The notes under the pieces are model-generated. The model searched no databases. It saw only the letters and a program-made list of their open reading frames with translations, and was not told the DNA's origin. A stretch of DNA of 64,000 bases from Streptomyces abikoensis (GTDB taxonomy: Bacteria; Actinomycetota; Actinomycetes; Streptomycetales; Streptomycetaceae). A program made the translations under genes and the position numbers. This document shows, one piece after another, positions 33,135 to 41,893 of this stretch. How positions within the stretch are numbered: position 1 is the first letter of the stretch; every line of letters begins with the position of its first letter. Location: assembly GCF_014648775.1 (NCBI RefSeq), contig NZ_BMRT01000006.1:62001-126000 (forward strand), in the 5' to 3' direction.

Positions 33135-33884
33135 GTGTCGACGCCGTTCTATGTCTCACCCCAGCAGGCCATGGCCGACCGCGCCGAGTACGCCCGCAAG
33201 GGCATCGCGCGCGGCCGCAGCGTCGTGGTCCTCCAGTACAACGATGGCGTTGTCTTCGTCGCCGAGAACCCGTCCCGCGCGCTGCACAAGGTCAGCGAGA
33301 TCTACGACCGGATCGCGTTCGCGGCGGTCGGCAAGTACAACGAGTTCGAGAACCTGCGCATCGGCGGTGTCCGCTACGCCGACCTGCGTGGTTACACATA
33401 CGACCGTGACGACGTCACCGCTCGCGGCCTGGCGAACGTCTACGCGCAGACGCTGGGCACGATCTTCTCGAGCGCGGGCGAGAAGCCCTACGAGGTGGAG
33501 CTGATCGTCGCCGAGGTGGGGGCCGCCCCCGAGGACGACCAGATCTACCGGCTGCCGCACGACGGCTCGATCGTCGACGAGCACGGCTCGGTGGCGGTCG
33601 GCGGCAACGCGGACCAGATCAGCAGCTATCTCGACCAGCGGCACCGGGACGGGATGACGCTGTCCGAGGCGCTCAAGCTCGCCGTCGAGTCGCTCGCGCG
33701 CGACACGAACGGGAGCGAGCGGACGCTGACGGCCGAGCAGCTGGAGGTCGCGGTGCTGGACCGGAAGCGGCCGCAGCAGCGGAAGTTCAAGCGGTTGCTG
33801 GGGCGGCAGCTCCAGCGGCTGCTGGACGAGGGGTCGGGCTCGGCCGAGCCCTCCGAGGGCTCGGAGGGCTCGGAGGAGGAGTAG
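33135..33884 (+). CDS. prcA: 20S proteasome alpha subunit
   Basis: The 249-residue subunit forms the outer gating rings. The N-terminal gate segment is STPFYVSPQQAMADRAEYAR, followed by GIARGRSVVVLQYNDGVVFV and ISEIYDRIAF-like core strands (KVSEIYDRIAFAAVGKYNEF). It lacks an N-terminal Thr, as expected for alpha subunits. The C-terminus is acidic (EGSEGSEEE). The GTG start at 33135 follows GAAAGGGA. A long perfect terminator follows immediately. Confidence 0.97.
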   Translation: MSTPFYVSPQQAMADRAEYARKGIARGRSVVVLQYNDGVVFVAENPSRALHKVSEIYDRIAFAAVGKYNEFENLRIGGVRYADLRGYTYDRDDVTARGLANVYAQTLGTIFSSAGEKPYEVELIVAEVGAAPEDDQIYRLPHDGSIVDEHGSVAVGGNADQISSYLDQRHRDGMTLSEALKLAVESLARDTNGSERTLTAEQLEVAVLDRKRPQQRKFKRLLGRQLQRLLDEGSGSAEPSEGSEGSEEE

Positions 33885-33900
33885 ACCCCGGTTGTCCTCG

Positions 33901-33937
33901 AACGCCGGACGGGCTGCATCGCAGCCCGTCCGGCGTT
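33901..33937. terminator. Bidirectional terminator after prcA
   Basis: Perfect 17-bp arms (AACGCCGGACGGGCTGC and complement) with an ATC loop are followed by TTTTG. It lies 16 bases after prcA and 48 bases beyond the convergent lacI-type gene end. It is the strongest canonical terminator in the window. Confidence 0.9.
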
Positions 33938-33985
33938 TTGAGGACCGGGGCCCGGGGCGGAGCCCCGGTTACGGGAAGGGGCGGG

Positions 33986-35116
33986 TCAGGGGGCCACGCC
34001 GGACGACGCGCGCGGCACCAGCTCCACCGGCAGCGCCGCCGACGCCGGTGCCCCGCCGTCCAGGACGGCCACGAGCGCCCGCATGCCCGCTTCCCCCACC
34101 GCCTCCGCCGGCAGCCGCACCGTCGTGAGCTCCGGCTCCAGGGCGCTCGCGAGCGGCAGGTCGTCGAAGCCGGTCACCGAGACGTCGTCCGGCACCCGGA
34201 GCCCCAGCCGTCGCGCCGCCTTGCAGGCGCCCGCCGCGAGGACGTCCCCGTCGCAGATCAGGGCGGTCGGCCGGGCGTCCGGCCCGCCCGGTGCGGTCAG
34301 GGCGCGTGCGGCGGCCAGGCGGCCGGAGGCCACGTCGAGGGCGGCGGGCTCGGTCCGCAGCACCGTCCCGGCCGTGCCCCGGAGGGCCTCGGCGAGGGCC
34401 CGGGCCCGGACGCGGAAGGTCCAGGAGTCGATGTCGGCCGCGATGTGCGCGAAGCGCCGGTGGCCGAGGGCCAGCAGATGCTCCGTCACCTGCCGCATGC
34501 CGTCGGCGATGTCGAGGTTGACGGTGGCCGGGGCGTCGGTCCGGCCGGGTTCGCTGTCGAGCATCACCAGCGGCAGGCCGCCCTCGCGGAGGTCGGTCAG
34601 GGCCTCGGCCGCGATCGAGGAGGCGATCACGCCGTCCAGCGTCGCGCGCGCGGAGGCGAAGGGGTCGCGGGCGGGCCCGGTGCCCTCCGGGGAGGGGTAG
34701 AGGACCACGCCCATGTCGTACTCGGCGGCGGCGCGGGCCGCGCCGGTGTAGACGCGGGCGAAGAATTCGTTGGTGAGGGCCGGGACGACCAGCAGCGCCG
34801 TCCGCGCGCGGCCGAGCCGCAGGCTGCGCGCGGTGAGGTTGGGCCGGTAGCCCAGCTCGCGGGCGGCGGTGCGCACCGCCCCGGCGGTCCGCTCGGAGAC
34901 CCTCCCGCGCCATTTCTCGCCCATGACCAGCGAGACCGTCGCCTGCGAGACCCCCGCCGCCCGGGCCACGTCCCGGCTGGTGGCCCGGGCGGCCGCCGCG
35001 TGCCGTCCCCGGACGGTCGGCCACCGTTCGCCCCCGCCGCCCCCGCGCTCCTCGCGCTCCCCGCTCTGGACCTCCGTCACCGCTGCCGCGCCCCTCTCCG
35101 CTGCCGCTGTCACCAC
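33986..35116 (-). CDS. LacI family transcriptional repressor
   Basis: The 376-residue protein has the LacI headpiece after a 45-residue polar leader: TSRDVARAAGVSQATVSLVM, then SERTAGAVRTAARELGYRPN. A periplasmic-binding-protein-like effector domain follows (ALLVVPALTNEFFARVYTGA, PLVMLDSEPG, HLLALGHRRFAHIA, VSVTGFDDLPLASALEPELT). The long N-terminal extension suggests that a start nearer the headpiece (for example the GTG at VTEVQSGE) may be used. It is divergent from an MFS transporter with one palindromic operator between, and the pair is inserted between prcA and pafA. The likely target is its own promoter and the transporter; the ligand is unknown. Confidence 0.9.
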   Translation of the reverse strand: MVTAAAERGAAAVTEVQSGEREERGGGGGERWPTVRGRHAAAARATSRDVARAAGVSQATVSLVMGEKWRGRVSERTAGAVRTAARELGYRPNLTARSLRLGRARTALLVVPALTNEFFARVYTGAARAAAEYDMGVVLYPSPEGTGPARDPFASARATLDGVIASSIAAEALTDLREGGLPLVMLDSEPGRTDAPATVNLDIADGMRQVTEHLLALGHRRFAHIAADIDSWTFRVRARALAEALRGTAGTVLRTEPAALDVASGRLAAARALTAPGGPDARPTALICDGDVLAAGACKAARRLGLRVPDDVSVTGFDDLPLASALEPELTTVRLPAEAVGEAGMRALVAVLDGGAPASAALPVELVPRASSGVAP

Positions 35117-35146
35117 ACGGGTTGGACCCGCGAGCTCCGATCATGG

Positions 35147-35173
35147 TACGTATGACTCTTCTAGTTATACGTA
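35147..35173. promoter_or_regulatory. Inverted-repeat operator between lacI-type gene and MFS gene
   Basis: TACGTATGACT (35147-35157), a 5-base spacer CTTCT, and AGTTATACGTA (35163-35173) form an 11-bp dyad with one mismatch. The site is 31 bases before the repressor start and 52 bases before the transporter start. It stands out as AT-rich in this genome. It is the natural candidate site for the LacI-type repressor. Confidence 0.65.
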
Positions 35174-35224
35174 AAACCGGGATCGCTCGGTCAAAAACGA
35201 TCGGTCAAGGACGAGAGGCGGACA

Positions 35225-36493
35225 ATGGCGGCGGCGGGCGGCGGTTACGTCGACATGCTCAAGACACGGCACGCGGCGCGACTGCTGACCGGCACCCTGG
35301 TGGGCCGGCTGCCCAACGCCACGGCCGCGCTGGCGATCGTCCTCTTCGTCCGCGCCGAGGGCGGCAGCTACACCCTCGCCGGCGCGCTCTCCGCCGTCTA
35401 CGGCGTGGCCAACGCCGTCGGCCAGCCGCTGCTCGGCCGGGCCGTCGACCTCTACGGCCAGCCCCGTGTCATCCTGCCCGCGGCCCTGATGACCGCGCTG
35501 GGCATGGCGGCCTTCACCGTCGTCGGCCTGGACCCGGTGCCCCTGTCCTACGCGGCCATGATCGTGGCTGGCTTCTTCGCGCCGCCGCTCGAGGGCGGGC
35601 TGCGGGCCCTGTGGCCGTCGGTCCTGAAGAACGAGGACGACCTCCACGCCGCGTACTCCCTGGACGCGATAGCGCAGGAGCTGATCTACGTGGTCGGCCC
35701 GCTGATCGTCACCCGGATCGTCGCGATCTGGTCCGAGGCCGCCGCGCTGAACGCCCTCCACCTGATGGGCGTCATCGGCGCCCTCGCGGTCGTGACCTCG
35801 CCGCCCTCCCGCACGTGGCGCAGCGAGCCCCGTGAGGCGCACTGGCTGGGGGCGCTCCGCTCCCGGGGGCTGCTGGTGCTGCTGGGCACCTTCTTCTGCA
35901 TAGGTTCCGCGCTCGGCTCCATAGCCGTCGCCGCGGTCTCCTACGGCGACGCGCACGGTGGCGGCAACGTGGCCGGCTGGCTGCTGTCGGCCCTGGGCGT
36001 CGGCGCCCTGATCGGTGGTTCCATCCACGGCGCCCGGCAGTGGCCCGGCACTCCGGAGCAGCGCCTGCGGGTGCTCGTCGGCGGCCTGGCGCTGTTCTAC
36101 GTGCCGCTGCTGCTGGTGCCGGGTGCGGTGGCGATGACGGTTCTCGCCGGGGTGGCGGGCCTGTTCCTCGCGCCCTGTCTGGCCACCGCCTTCGTGGTCG
36201 TGGACCGGCACGCGCCGCGGGGCACGGTGACCGAGGCGTTCTCCTGGCTGGTGACGTCCTTCGGCGTCGGCGCGGCGATCGGTACGGCCTTCGTGGGGCC
36301 GGCGGTCCAGTCCGGTGGCGCCCGTGCGGGTTTCCTCGTCGCGGTGGGCAGCGGTGTCGCGGCCCTGCTGGTGATCGTCGCCTTCCGGGCGTCCCTGCGG
36401 GCGCCCGAGAAGGCGTCCACCGTCGTGGCCCGGTCGGAAAATGATCGGAACGGTGCGGTCGAACCCGGTTTCAGCGCAGGGCATCAGGCGTAA
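35225..36493 (+). CDS. MFS transporter
   Basis: The 422-residue protein has about twelve transmembrane helices of the major facilitator superfamily. The helix 2-3 loop motif is LLGRAVDLYGQPRVILPAAL (a GRxxDxxGxR/P-like A motif). The family looks like drug/sugar efflux MFS; no substrate is indicated by sequence. The ATG at 35225 has AGAGGCG upstream. It is divergent from a LacI-type gene sharing the operator at 35147-35173, and ends 9 bases before pafA, so pafA may be partly read from this promoter. Confidence 0.9.
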   Translation: MAAAGGGYVDMLKTRHAARLLTGTLVGRLPNATAALAIVLFVRAEGGSYTLAGALSAVYGVANAVGQPLLGRAVDLYGQPRVILPAALMTALGMAAFTVVGLDPVPLSYAAMIVAGFFAPPLEGGLRALWPSVLKNEDDLHAAYSLDAIAQELIYVVGPLIVTRIVAIWSEAAALNALHLMGVIGALAVVTSPPSRTWRSEPREAHWLGALRSRGLLVLLGTFFCIGSALGSIAVAAVSYGDAHGGGNVAGWLLSALGVGALIGGSIHGARQWPGTPEQRLRVLVGGLALFYVPLLLVPGAVAMTVLAGVAGLFLAPCLATAFVVVDRHAPRGTVTEAFSWLVTSFGVGAAIGTAFVGPAVQSGGARAGFLVAVGSGVAALLVIVAFRASLRAPEKASTVVARSENDRNGAVEPGFSAGHQA

Positions 36494-36502
36494 TGTTCAG
36501 GC

Positions 36503-37864
36503 ATGGACCGCCGCATTTTCGGGCTGGAGAACGAGTACGGCGTCACGTGCACCTTCAGAGGACAGCGCCGGCTGTCCCCTGACGAAGTGGCGCGGTACCT
36601 CTTCCGCCGTGTCGTTTCCTGGGGCCGCAGCAGCAACGTCTTCCTGCGCAATGGCGCCCGTCTCTACCTGGATGTGGGATCGCACCCGGAGTACGCCACT
36701 CCGGAGTGCGACAGCGTGACCGAGCTGGTCACCCACGACAAGGCGGGCGAGCGCATCCTCGAGGGTCTGCTGGTCGACGCCGAGCGCCGCCTGCACGAGG
36801 AGGGGATCGCGGGCGACGTCTATCTCTTCAAGAACAACACCGACTCCGCCGGGAACTCCTACGGCTGCCACGAGAACTATCTCGTCGCGCGGCACGGGGA
36901 GTTCTCGCGTCTCGCGGACATCCTCATTCCCTTCCTCGTGACGCGGCAGCTGATCTGCGGCGCGGGAAAGGTGCTCCAGACCCCGCGTGGCGCGGTGTAC
37001 TGCGTCAGCCAGCGGGCCGAGCACATCTGGGAGGGCGTCAGCTCCGCCACCACGCGCTCGCGCCCGATCATCAACACGCGCGACGAGCCGCACGCCGACG
37101 CCGAGCGCTACCGCAGGCTCCACGTCATCGTCGGCGACTCCAACATGTCCGAGACGACCATGCTGCTGAAGGTCGGTGCCACCGACCTCGTCCTGCGCAT
37201 GATCGAGGCCGGTACGGTCATGCGCGACCTCACCCTGGAGAATCCCATCCGGGCCATCCGCGAGGTCAGCCACGACATCACCGGCAGACGCAAGGTGCGC
37301 CTGGCCAGCGGCCGGGAGGCCTCCGCCCTGGAGGTCCAGCAGGAGTACTACGAGAAGGCCGTGGACTTCTGCGAGCGCCGCGGCATCCGGACGGGCACGG
37401 TCGAGCGGGTCCTGGAGCTGTGGGGCCGTTCGCTGGAAGCCATCCGGGACGAGAATCTGGACCTGATCTCCACGGAGATCGACTGGGTGATGAAGTACCA
37501 GCTCATCGAGCGGTACCGGGCCAAGAACAACATCACCATGTCCCACCCGAGGATCGCGCAGATAGATCTGGCCTATCACGACATCCACCGCCGCCGGGGG
37601 CTGTACTACCTGTTGGAGAAGCGCGGTCAGGCGGCCCGGGTGTGCAATGACATCAAGATTTTCGAGGGGAAGTCGGTGCCCCCGCAGACGACCCGGGCCC
37701 GGCTGCGCGGTGATTTCATCCGCCGCGCCCAGGAACAGCGCCGGGATTTCACCGTCGACTGGGTCCACCTGAAGCTCAACGACCAGGCGCAGCGGACGGT
37801 GTTGTGCAAGGACCCCTTCAGGTCGGTGGACGACCGGGTGGAGAAGCTGATCGCGGGAATGTGA
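36503..37864 (+). CDS. pafA: PafA, Pup-protein ligase
   Basis: The 453-residue ligase activates the C-terminal Glu of Pup as gamma-glutamyl phosphate and joins it to substrate lysines. It begins MDRRIFGLENEYGVTC (metal and ATP site); the catalytic Asp lies in RLYLDVGSHPEYATPE. Shared motifs with Dop are LFKNNTDSAGNSYGCHENYL, RPIINTRDEPHADAERYRRL and REVSHDITGRRKVRL. It lacks the long Dop loop, which separates the two paralogues. It lies only 9 bases after the MFS gene stop, although its functional partners are upstream of the LacI/MFS pair. A very strong terminator follows. Confidence 0.97.
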   Translation: MDRRIFGLENEYGVTCTFRGQRRLSPDEVARYLFRRVVSWGRSSNVFLRNGARLYLDVGSHPEYATPECDSVTELVTHDKAGERILEGLLVDAERRLHEEGIAGDVYLFKNNTDSAGNSYGCHENYLVARHGEFSRLADILIPFLVTRQLICGAGKVLQTPRGAVYCVSQRAEHIWEGVSSATTRSRPIINTRDEPHADAERYRRLHVIVGDSNMSETTMLLKVGATDLVLRMIEAGTVMRDLTLENPIRAIREVSHDITGRRKVRLASGREASALEVQQEYYEKAVDFCERRGIRTGTVERVLELWGRSLEAIRDENLDLISTEIDWVMKYQLIERYRAKNNITMSHPRIAQIDLAYHDIHRRRGLYYLLEKRGQAARVCNDIKIFEGKSVPPQTTRARLRGDFIRRAQEQRRDFTVDWVHLKLNDQAQRTVLCKDPFRSVDDRVEKLIAGM

Positions 37865-37887
37865 GCGCGATTCCGGGGTGTGAGGGG

Positions 37888-37930
37888 CACGGATGTGCGC
37901 CGGGTCCGCCGGACCCGGCGCACATCCGTG
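37888..37930 (+). terminator. Terminator after pafA
   Basis: Perfect 20-bp arms (37888-37907 and 37911-37930) around a GCC loop begin 23 bases after the pafA stop. Confidence 0.85.
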
Positions 37931-38011
37931 TCGGACGGGGTTGATCGGCGGGAGACAGGCCGTAGAGTGGCGCACACTGCCCAGCGACCCCTACAGCCCG
38001 AGTTGGACTTC

Positions 38012-38992
38012 ATGAACCACACGAAGAACGCGCGTCGCCTCGCCGCGGCGTTGGCCGTGCCCGTCCTGCTGCTGACCGCCGCGGCGTGCGGGTCCGAGGA
38101 CGGCAAGTCTTCCGACGCCAAGGTGACGGTGAAGGGGAAGTTCGGGGAGAAGCCCGAGATCTCCGTGCCGAAGGACGCCAAGCCGGCGGACAAGCTGGTC
38201 GTCAAGACCCTGACCGAGGGCTCGGGTGACAAGGCGGAGAAGGGTTCGTTCGTCCGTCTGGACTTCGCCGGGCAGACGATGAAGGACAACAAGCCGCTCG
38301 GCGGCACCTGGACGCCGCAGGAGGGTGCCACGCCGGGTGCCCCGCGCCGGCAGCTGGTGCAGCAGCTGGGGCAGCCCAGCCAGGAGATGCCCGCGAAGGT
38401 CCTCGACGCGGTGATCGGTCAGAAGGCCGGTTCGCGGATCGAGGTCGAGGGCACCGCCAAGGCGCTCATCGGCGACCAGCTGAACCCGCAGGCGGGCGTC
38501 AAGCCGGAGGACGGCCTGGTGTGGGTGATCGACGTGGTCGGTGCCCAGAAGGTCGACGCCAAGAGCGAGGCCAAGGGCGAGCAGGCCAAGCCCGAGGAGG
38601 GCATGCCGGAGGTCAAGTACGTCTCCCAGAAGGCCGCCGAGATCACCATTCCCAAGGACACCAAGGCGCCCACCGATCTCAAGGAGCAGGTGCTGATCAA
38701 GGGCACCGGTCCGGAGATCAAGGCCGGGGACGGCCTGATCGCCCAGTACACGGGCGTGAAGTGGGAGGACGGCAAGAAGTTCGACTCCTCCTGGGACCAC
38801 GCCGGTGCCACCGCCTTCCAGATCGGTACCGGGTCGGTCGTCCAGGGCTGGGACAAGGGCCTGGTCGGCAAGCACGTCGGGGACAGGGTCGAGCTGGTGA
38901 TCCCGCCGAAGCTGGGCTACGAGGGCCAGGCGCAGAGCGGCCTGGACAAGAACACCCTGGTCTTCGTGGTCGACATCGTGGGCAAGGTCTGA
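38012..38992 (+). CDS. Lipoprotein FKBP-type peptidyl-prolyl isomerase, two domains
   Basis: The 326-residue exported lipoprotein (lipobox LTAAAC, residues about 21-26) should help fold secreted proteins on the outer face. It carries two FKBP domains. The first (about 60-185) is divergent (FVRLDFAGQTMKDNKPLGG). The second (about 205-326) is canonical: GDGLIAQYTGVKWEDGKKF, VVQGWDKGLVGKHVGDRVEL, VIPPKLGYEG. The ATG at 38012 is chosen because it starts the signal peptide; a GTG-rich extension upstream overlaps the pafA terminator. A cytoplasmic FKBP gene follows 63 bases later. Confidence 0.92.
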   Translation: MNHTKNARRLAAALAVPVLLLTAAACGSEDGKSSDAKVTVKGKFGEKPEISVPKDAKPADKLVVKTLTEGSGDKAEKGSFVRLDFAGQTMKDNKPLGGTWTPQEGATPGAPRRQLVQQLGQPSQEMPAKVLDAVIGQKAGSRIEVEGTAKALIGDQLNPQAGVKPEDGLVWVIDVVGAQKVDAKSEAKGEQAKPEEGMPEVKYVSQKAAEITIPKDTKAPTDLKEQVLIKGTGPEIKAGDGLIAQYTGVKWEDGKKFDSSWDHAGATAFQIGTGSVVQGWDKGLVGKHVGDRVELVIPPKLGYEGQAQSGLDKNTLVFVVDIVGKV

Positions 38993-39055
38993 CCCCGGCG
39001 GGGGGTCTGCCAGAATTGCACGGTTGTCCACAGCATCTTTCGTAGGAGAACTTTC

Positions 39056-39430
39056 GTGAACATCGAGAAGCCCGAGATCGACTTCCCCGAGGGTCAGCCG
39101 CCGGCCGACCTGGAGATCGTCGACCTCTGGGAGGGCGACGGCGCCGTGGCCAAGGCCGGCGACTTCGTGAAGGTCCACTACGTGGGCGTGGCCTTCTCCA
39201 CGGGCGAGGAGTTCGACGCCAGCTGGAACCGCGGCAGCGCCCTGGAGTTCAAGCTCGGTGCCGGCCAGGTCATCCAGGGCTGGGACAAGGGCATCCAGGG
39301 CATGAAGGTCGGCGGTCGTCGCCGGCTGACCATCCCGGCGCACCTCGCCTACGGCGAGCGCGGTGCCGGTGGCGGTGTGATCGCCCCGGGTGAGACGCTG
39401 ATCTTCGTTTGCGACCTGATGGGCGTCTGA
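39056..39430 (+). CDS. Cytoplasmic FKBP-type peptidyl-prolyl isomerase
   Basis: The 124-residue single-domain isomerase shows the complete FKBP core: VKVHYVGVAFSTGEEFDASW, VIQGWDKGIQGMKVGGRRRL, TIPAHLAYGERGAGG, ETLIFVCDLMGV. There is no signal peptide, so it acts in the cytoplasm on nascent or refolding proteins. The GTG at 39056 follows AGGAGAA. It is probably cotranscribed with the preceding lipoprotein FKBP and is closed by a strong terminator. Genes of this type between pafA and pafBC are usual in Streptomyces. Confidence 0.95.
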   Translation: MNIEKPEIDFPEGQPPADLEIVDLWEGDGAVAKAGDFVKVHYVGVAFSTGEEFDASWNRGSALEFKLGAGQVIQGWDKGIQGMKVGGRRRLTIPAHLAYGERGAGGGVIAPGETLIFVCDLMGV

Positions 39431-39446
39431 GACTCAAGCGAACGAA

Positions 39447-39487
39447 GGCCGAGGGCCCGTGCCGCCTGGCACGGGCCCTCGGCTTTT
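39447..39487 (+). terminator. Terminator after the FKBP pair
   Basis: Arms GCCGAGGGCCCGTGCC and its complement (16 bp) around a GCCT loop are followed by TTTTG. It begins about 17 bases after the stop. Confidence 0.9.
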
Positions 39488-39546
39488 GTCGTTCGACCGC
39501 TGAGCGGTACGGTCAACGGTTGAGAGCACAAGTAGAGAGGGCGTCG

Positions 39547-40536
39547 ATGGCGATTGCCAAGGCCGAGCGGCTGATGAGTCTGGCGCTGTGCCTGCTGGGC
39601 ACACGCCGGCCGCTGACCAAGGGGGAGTTGCGGGGTTCGATCGAGGCGTACATCGAGGCTTCGGCTTCGAGCGGTGCCTCCGATGGCGGCGAATCCCCGA
39701 AGGACGACGCCTTCAACCGGATGTTCGAGCGGGACAAGGAAGACCTCCGCGAGCTCGGCCTGATCATCGAGACCGTCGAGGGCGTCGACGGCGAGACCGG
39801 CTATCTCGCCCGCCGCGACAGCAACCGCCTCCCTCCGATCACCCTCGACGTCGAGGAGGCCGCTGCCCTGGGTCTGGCGGCCAAGGTCTGGCAGCAGGCC
39901 CGGCTCGCCGGTGCCGCGAGCGGCGCCCTGCAGAAGCTGCGCGCCGCCGGGATGCCGCTGGCGGAGGACCCGTACGAGGGGCAGAGCGCCCTGGAGACGC
40001 GGATCCCCGTGCACGAGGCGGCCTTCGAGCCGCTGATGCTCGCCGCGCGCGACCGCCGCGTCGTCGTCTTCGACTACCGCAAGGCGAACGCCGCCCACCC
40101 CGAGCAGCGCAAGGTCGAGCCCTGGGCGCTGGAGTGCTGGCGCGGCCACTGGTACCTGGCGGGCTGGGACCGCGAGCGGGACGCCGAGCGGGTCTTCCGG
40201 CTTTCCCGGATCACCGGGAAGGTCCGCTCCCGGGCGCTGGCGTTCACCGCGCCCGTGCCCGACCACGTCACGGTGCGCACGACGGTGGAGAGCTGGGCGG
40301 GCGAGACGGCCACCGGTACGGCCCGGATCAAGGTGCGCGCCGGCCACGGCTATCCGCTGCGTTCCCGGGCGGTGGCCTCCCATGACCTGGGCGACGGCTG
40401 GGACGAGCTGGAGATCCCCTACGGTCATGGCCTGGACGCCTGGCTGGTGGAGTTCGGCGCCGACGTCCTGGTGCTGGAGCCCGCCGAGCTGCGGGCCGAT
40501 GTGATCGAGCGGCTGCGTGCCGTGGCCAAGGGCTGA
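39547..40536 (+). CDS. pafB: PafB, WYL-domain transcriptional regulator
   Basis: The 329-residue protein has an N-terminal winged helix (AERLMSLALCLLGTRRPLTK) with an inserted acidic segment, and a C-terminal WYL domain (VVVFDYRKANAAHPEQRKVE, ALECWRGHWYLAGWDRERD, RVFRLSRITGKV). In mycobacteria PafB and PafC act together as the RecA-independent DNA damage response activator; WYL domains probably sense single-stranded DNA. The ATG at 39547 follows GAGAGGG. pafC starts 21 bases after its stop, so the two are made together. No proteasome function is implied by the name. Confidence 0.93.
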   Translation: MAIAKAERLMSLALCLLGTRRPLTKGELRGSIEAYIEASASSGASDGGESPKDDAFNRMFERDKEDLRELGLIIETVEGVDGETGYLARRDSNRLPPITLDVEEAAALGLAAKVWQQARLAGAASGALQKLRAAGMPLAEDPYEGQSALETRIPVHEAAFEPLMLAARDRRVVVFDYRKANAAHPEQRKVEPWALECWRGHWYLAGWDRERDAERVFRLSRITGKVRSRALAFTAPVPDHVTVRTTVESWAGETATGTARIKVRAGHGYPLRSRAVASHDLGDGWDELEIPYGHGLDAWLVEFGADVLVLEPAELRADVIERLRAVAKG

Positions 40537-40557
40537 GAGGAACGGGACCGACTTCTG

Positions 40558-41520
40558 ATGGCCGGAAACGCCATTGACCAGACCCGGCGGATGCTGTCGC
40601 TGGTCACCTATCTGCGGGAGCGCCCGGGCGCCCGGGTCGCCGATGTGGCCCGTGCCTTCGGCATCACCGAGGACGAGCTGATCGGCGACCTGGACGTGCT
40701 GCCCATGTGCGGCACCAGCTTCCGGGGCGGTGACCTGCTGGACATCGACACCGACGGCGACCGCATCTGGTGGCACAACCCCGACGCCTCGGGCACGTCC
40801 GCCGGCGAGCCGCTGCGGCTGGCCGCCGACGAGGCCACCGCCCTGCTGGTCGCCGCGCGCGCCGTGGCGACCCTGCCGGGGCTGCGCGAGAGCGACCGGC
40901 AGGCGCTGGTCCGCGCCACCGCGAAGATCGAGGGCGCGGCCGGCGAGGCGGCGGGCGCCAGCTCCCGGCTCTCGGTGACCTTCGAGTCCGAGGGCGGGGT
41001 CTTCGCCGAGATCGACCGGGCCATCTCCGAGCGCCGCCGGGTCTGGCTGCGCTACTACTCGCCCGCGCGCGACGAGCTGACCGAGCGCGAGGTCGACCCC
41101 ATCCGGCTGTTCGCGGTGGGCCACACCTATATGGAGGCGTGGTGCCGGCTCTCCGAGGCCCGGCGCACCTTCCGGCTCGACCGGGTGGCCGAGATCCGGC
41201 TGCTGGACGAGGCCTCGGACCCGCCGCCGGTGGAGCTGCGGGACCTGTCCGAGGGGCTGGTCCAGCCCGCCGCCGAGGACCCCGAGGTCGTCGTCGAGGT
41301 GGGCCCGGGCGGCCGCTGGGTCGCCGAGTACTACCCCCACGACAGCGCCGAGGAGCTGCCCGAGGGCGGCCTGCGGATCACCCTGCGCACCCCCGACCCC
41401 GCCTCGCTGCGGAGGCTGGCCCTGCGGCTGGGCCGGGACGGGCGGATCGTCTCGCCCGAGGCGCTGGCCGACAGCGCCCGGGAGGCAGCCCGCGAGACGC
41501 TCGCGGCGTACGGAGAGTGA
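40558..41520 (+). CDS. pafC: PafC, WYL-domain transcriptional regulator
   Basis: The 320-residue partner of PafB has a divergent helix-turn-helix (TRRMLSLVTYLRERPGARVA, DVARAFGITEDELIGDLDVL), a WYL domain (RAISERRRVWLRYYSPARDE in its strand 1-2 region, VGHTYMEAWCRLSEARRTFR) and a C-terminal extension WCX-like (VVEVGPGGRWVAEYYPHDSA). The ATG at 40558 follows GAGAGGAAC. A small zinc-ribbon gene begins 14 bases after its stop and probably belongs to the same transcript. Confidence 0.93.
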   Translation: MAGNAIDQTRRMLSLVTYLRERPGARVADVARAFGITEDELIGDLDVLPMCGTSFRGGDLLDIDTDGDRIWWHNPDASGTSAGEPLRLAADEATALLVAARAVATLPGLRESDRQALVRATAKIEGAAGEAAGASSRLSVTFESEGGVFAEIDRAISERRRVWLRYYSPARDELTEREVDPIRLFAVGHTYMEAWCRLSEARRTFRLDRVAEIRLLDEASDPPPVELRDLSEGLVQPAAEDPEVVVEVGPGGRWVAEYYPHDSAEELPEGGLRITLRTPDPASLRRLALRLGRDGRIVSPEALADSAREAARETLAAYGE

Positions 41521-41534
41521 GGGAGGGGCCGACG

Positions 41535-41813
41535 GTGGCAGGAGAACCACGACCGGGAGTGGCCGGGGCGGTGACCGGGGCGGGGGTCGCGGTCGCCGCC
41601 GTCTTCAAGGCCGCGTGCCCCGACTGCCGGGCCAGCTTCGAGCTGGCCGCCGGGGCGCTGCGGCTGGCGATCGGTGCCAGTGACCGCACCACCTTCTACT
41701 CCTTCACCTGCCCCGACTGCGGCTCCGCGGTCCGCAAGCCGGCGGGGGAGCGGATCGTGGAGCTGCTCACCGGTGGCGGGGTCCGCACCCTGCGGCTGCA
41801 CATCACGGCGTAG
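41535..41813 (+). CDS. Small zinc-ribbon protein of unknown function
   Basis: The 92-residue protein contains two CPDC knuckles (AACPDCRASFELAA and TCPDCGSAVRKPAG) about 33 residues apart, enough to bind one zinc. The rest is a short hydrophobic N-terminus and a C-terminal strand region (LLTGGGVRTLRLH). The GTG at 41535 has GGGAGGGG about 8 bases upstream and lies 14 bases after pafC. No family name is assigned with confidence. Its consistent place between pafC and tatA in relatives (recollection) suggests a housekeeping role. Confidence 0.7.
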   Translation: MAGEPRPGVAGAVTGAGVAVAAVFKAACPDCRASFELAAGALRLAIGASDRTTFYSFTCPDCGSAVRKPAGERIVELLTGGGVRTLRLHITA

Positions 41814-41893
41814 GGCGTCATCGCCCGGGGCGTCAAGCAGTCCTTTCCGGCCATTTCCCGTTCTTTCGCACTTCCCTCGTTAGGCTTCGCCCC

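Noticed and set aside
33141..33160. Catalytic threonine in prcA
   Set aside because: The alpha subunit has no TTxxA-type processed N-terminus; only prcB carries the propeptide and Thr53.
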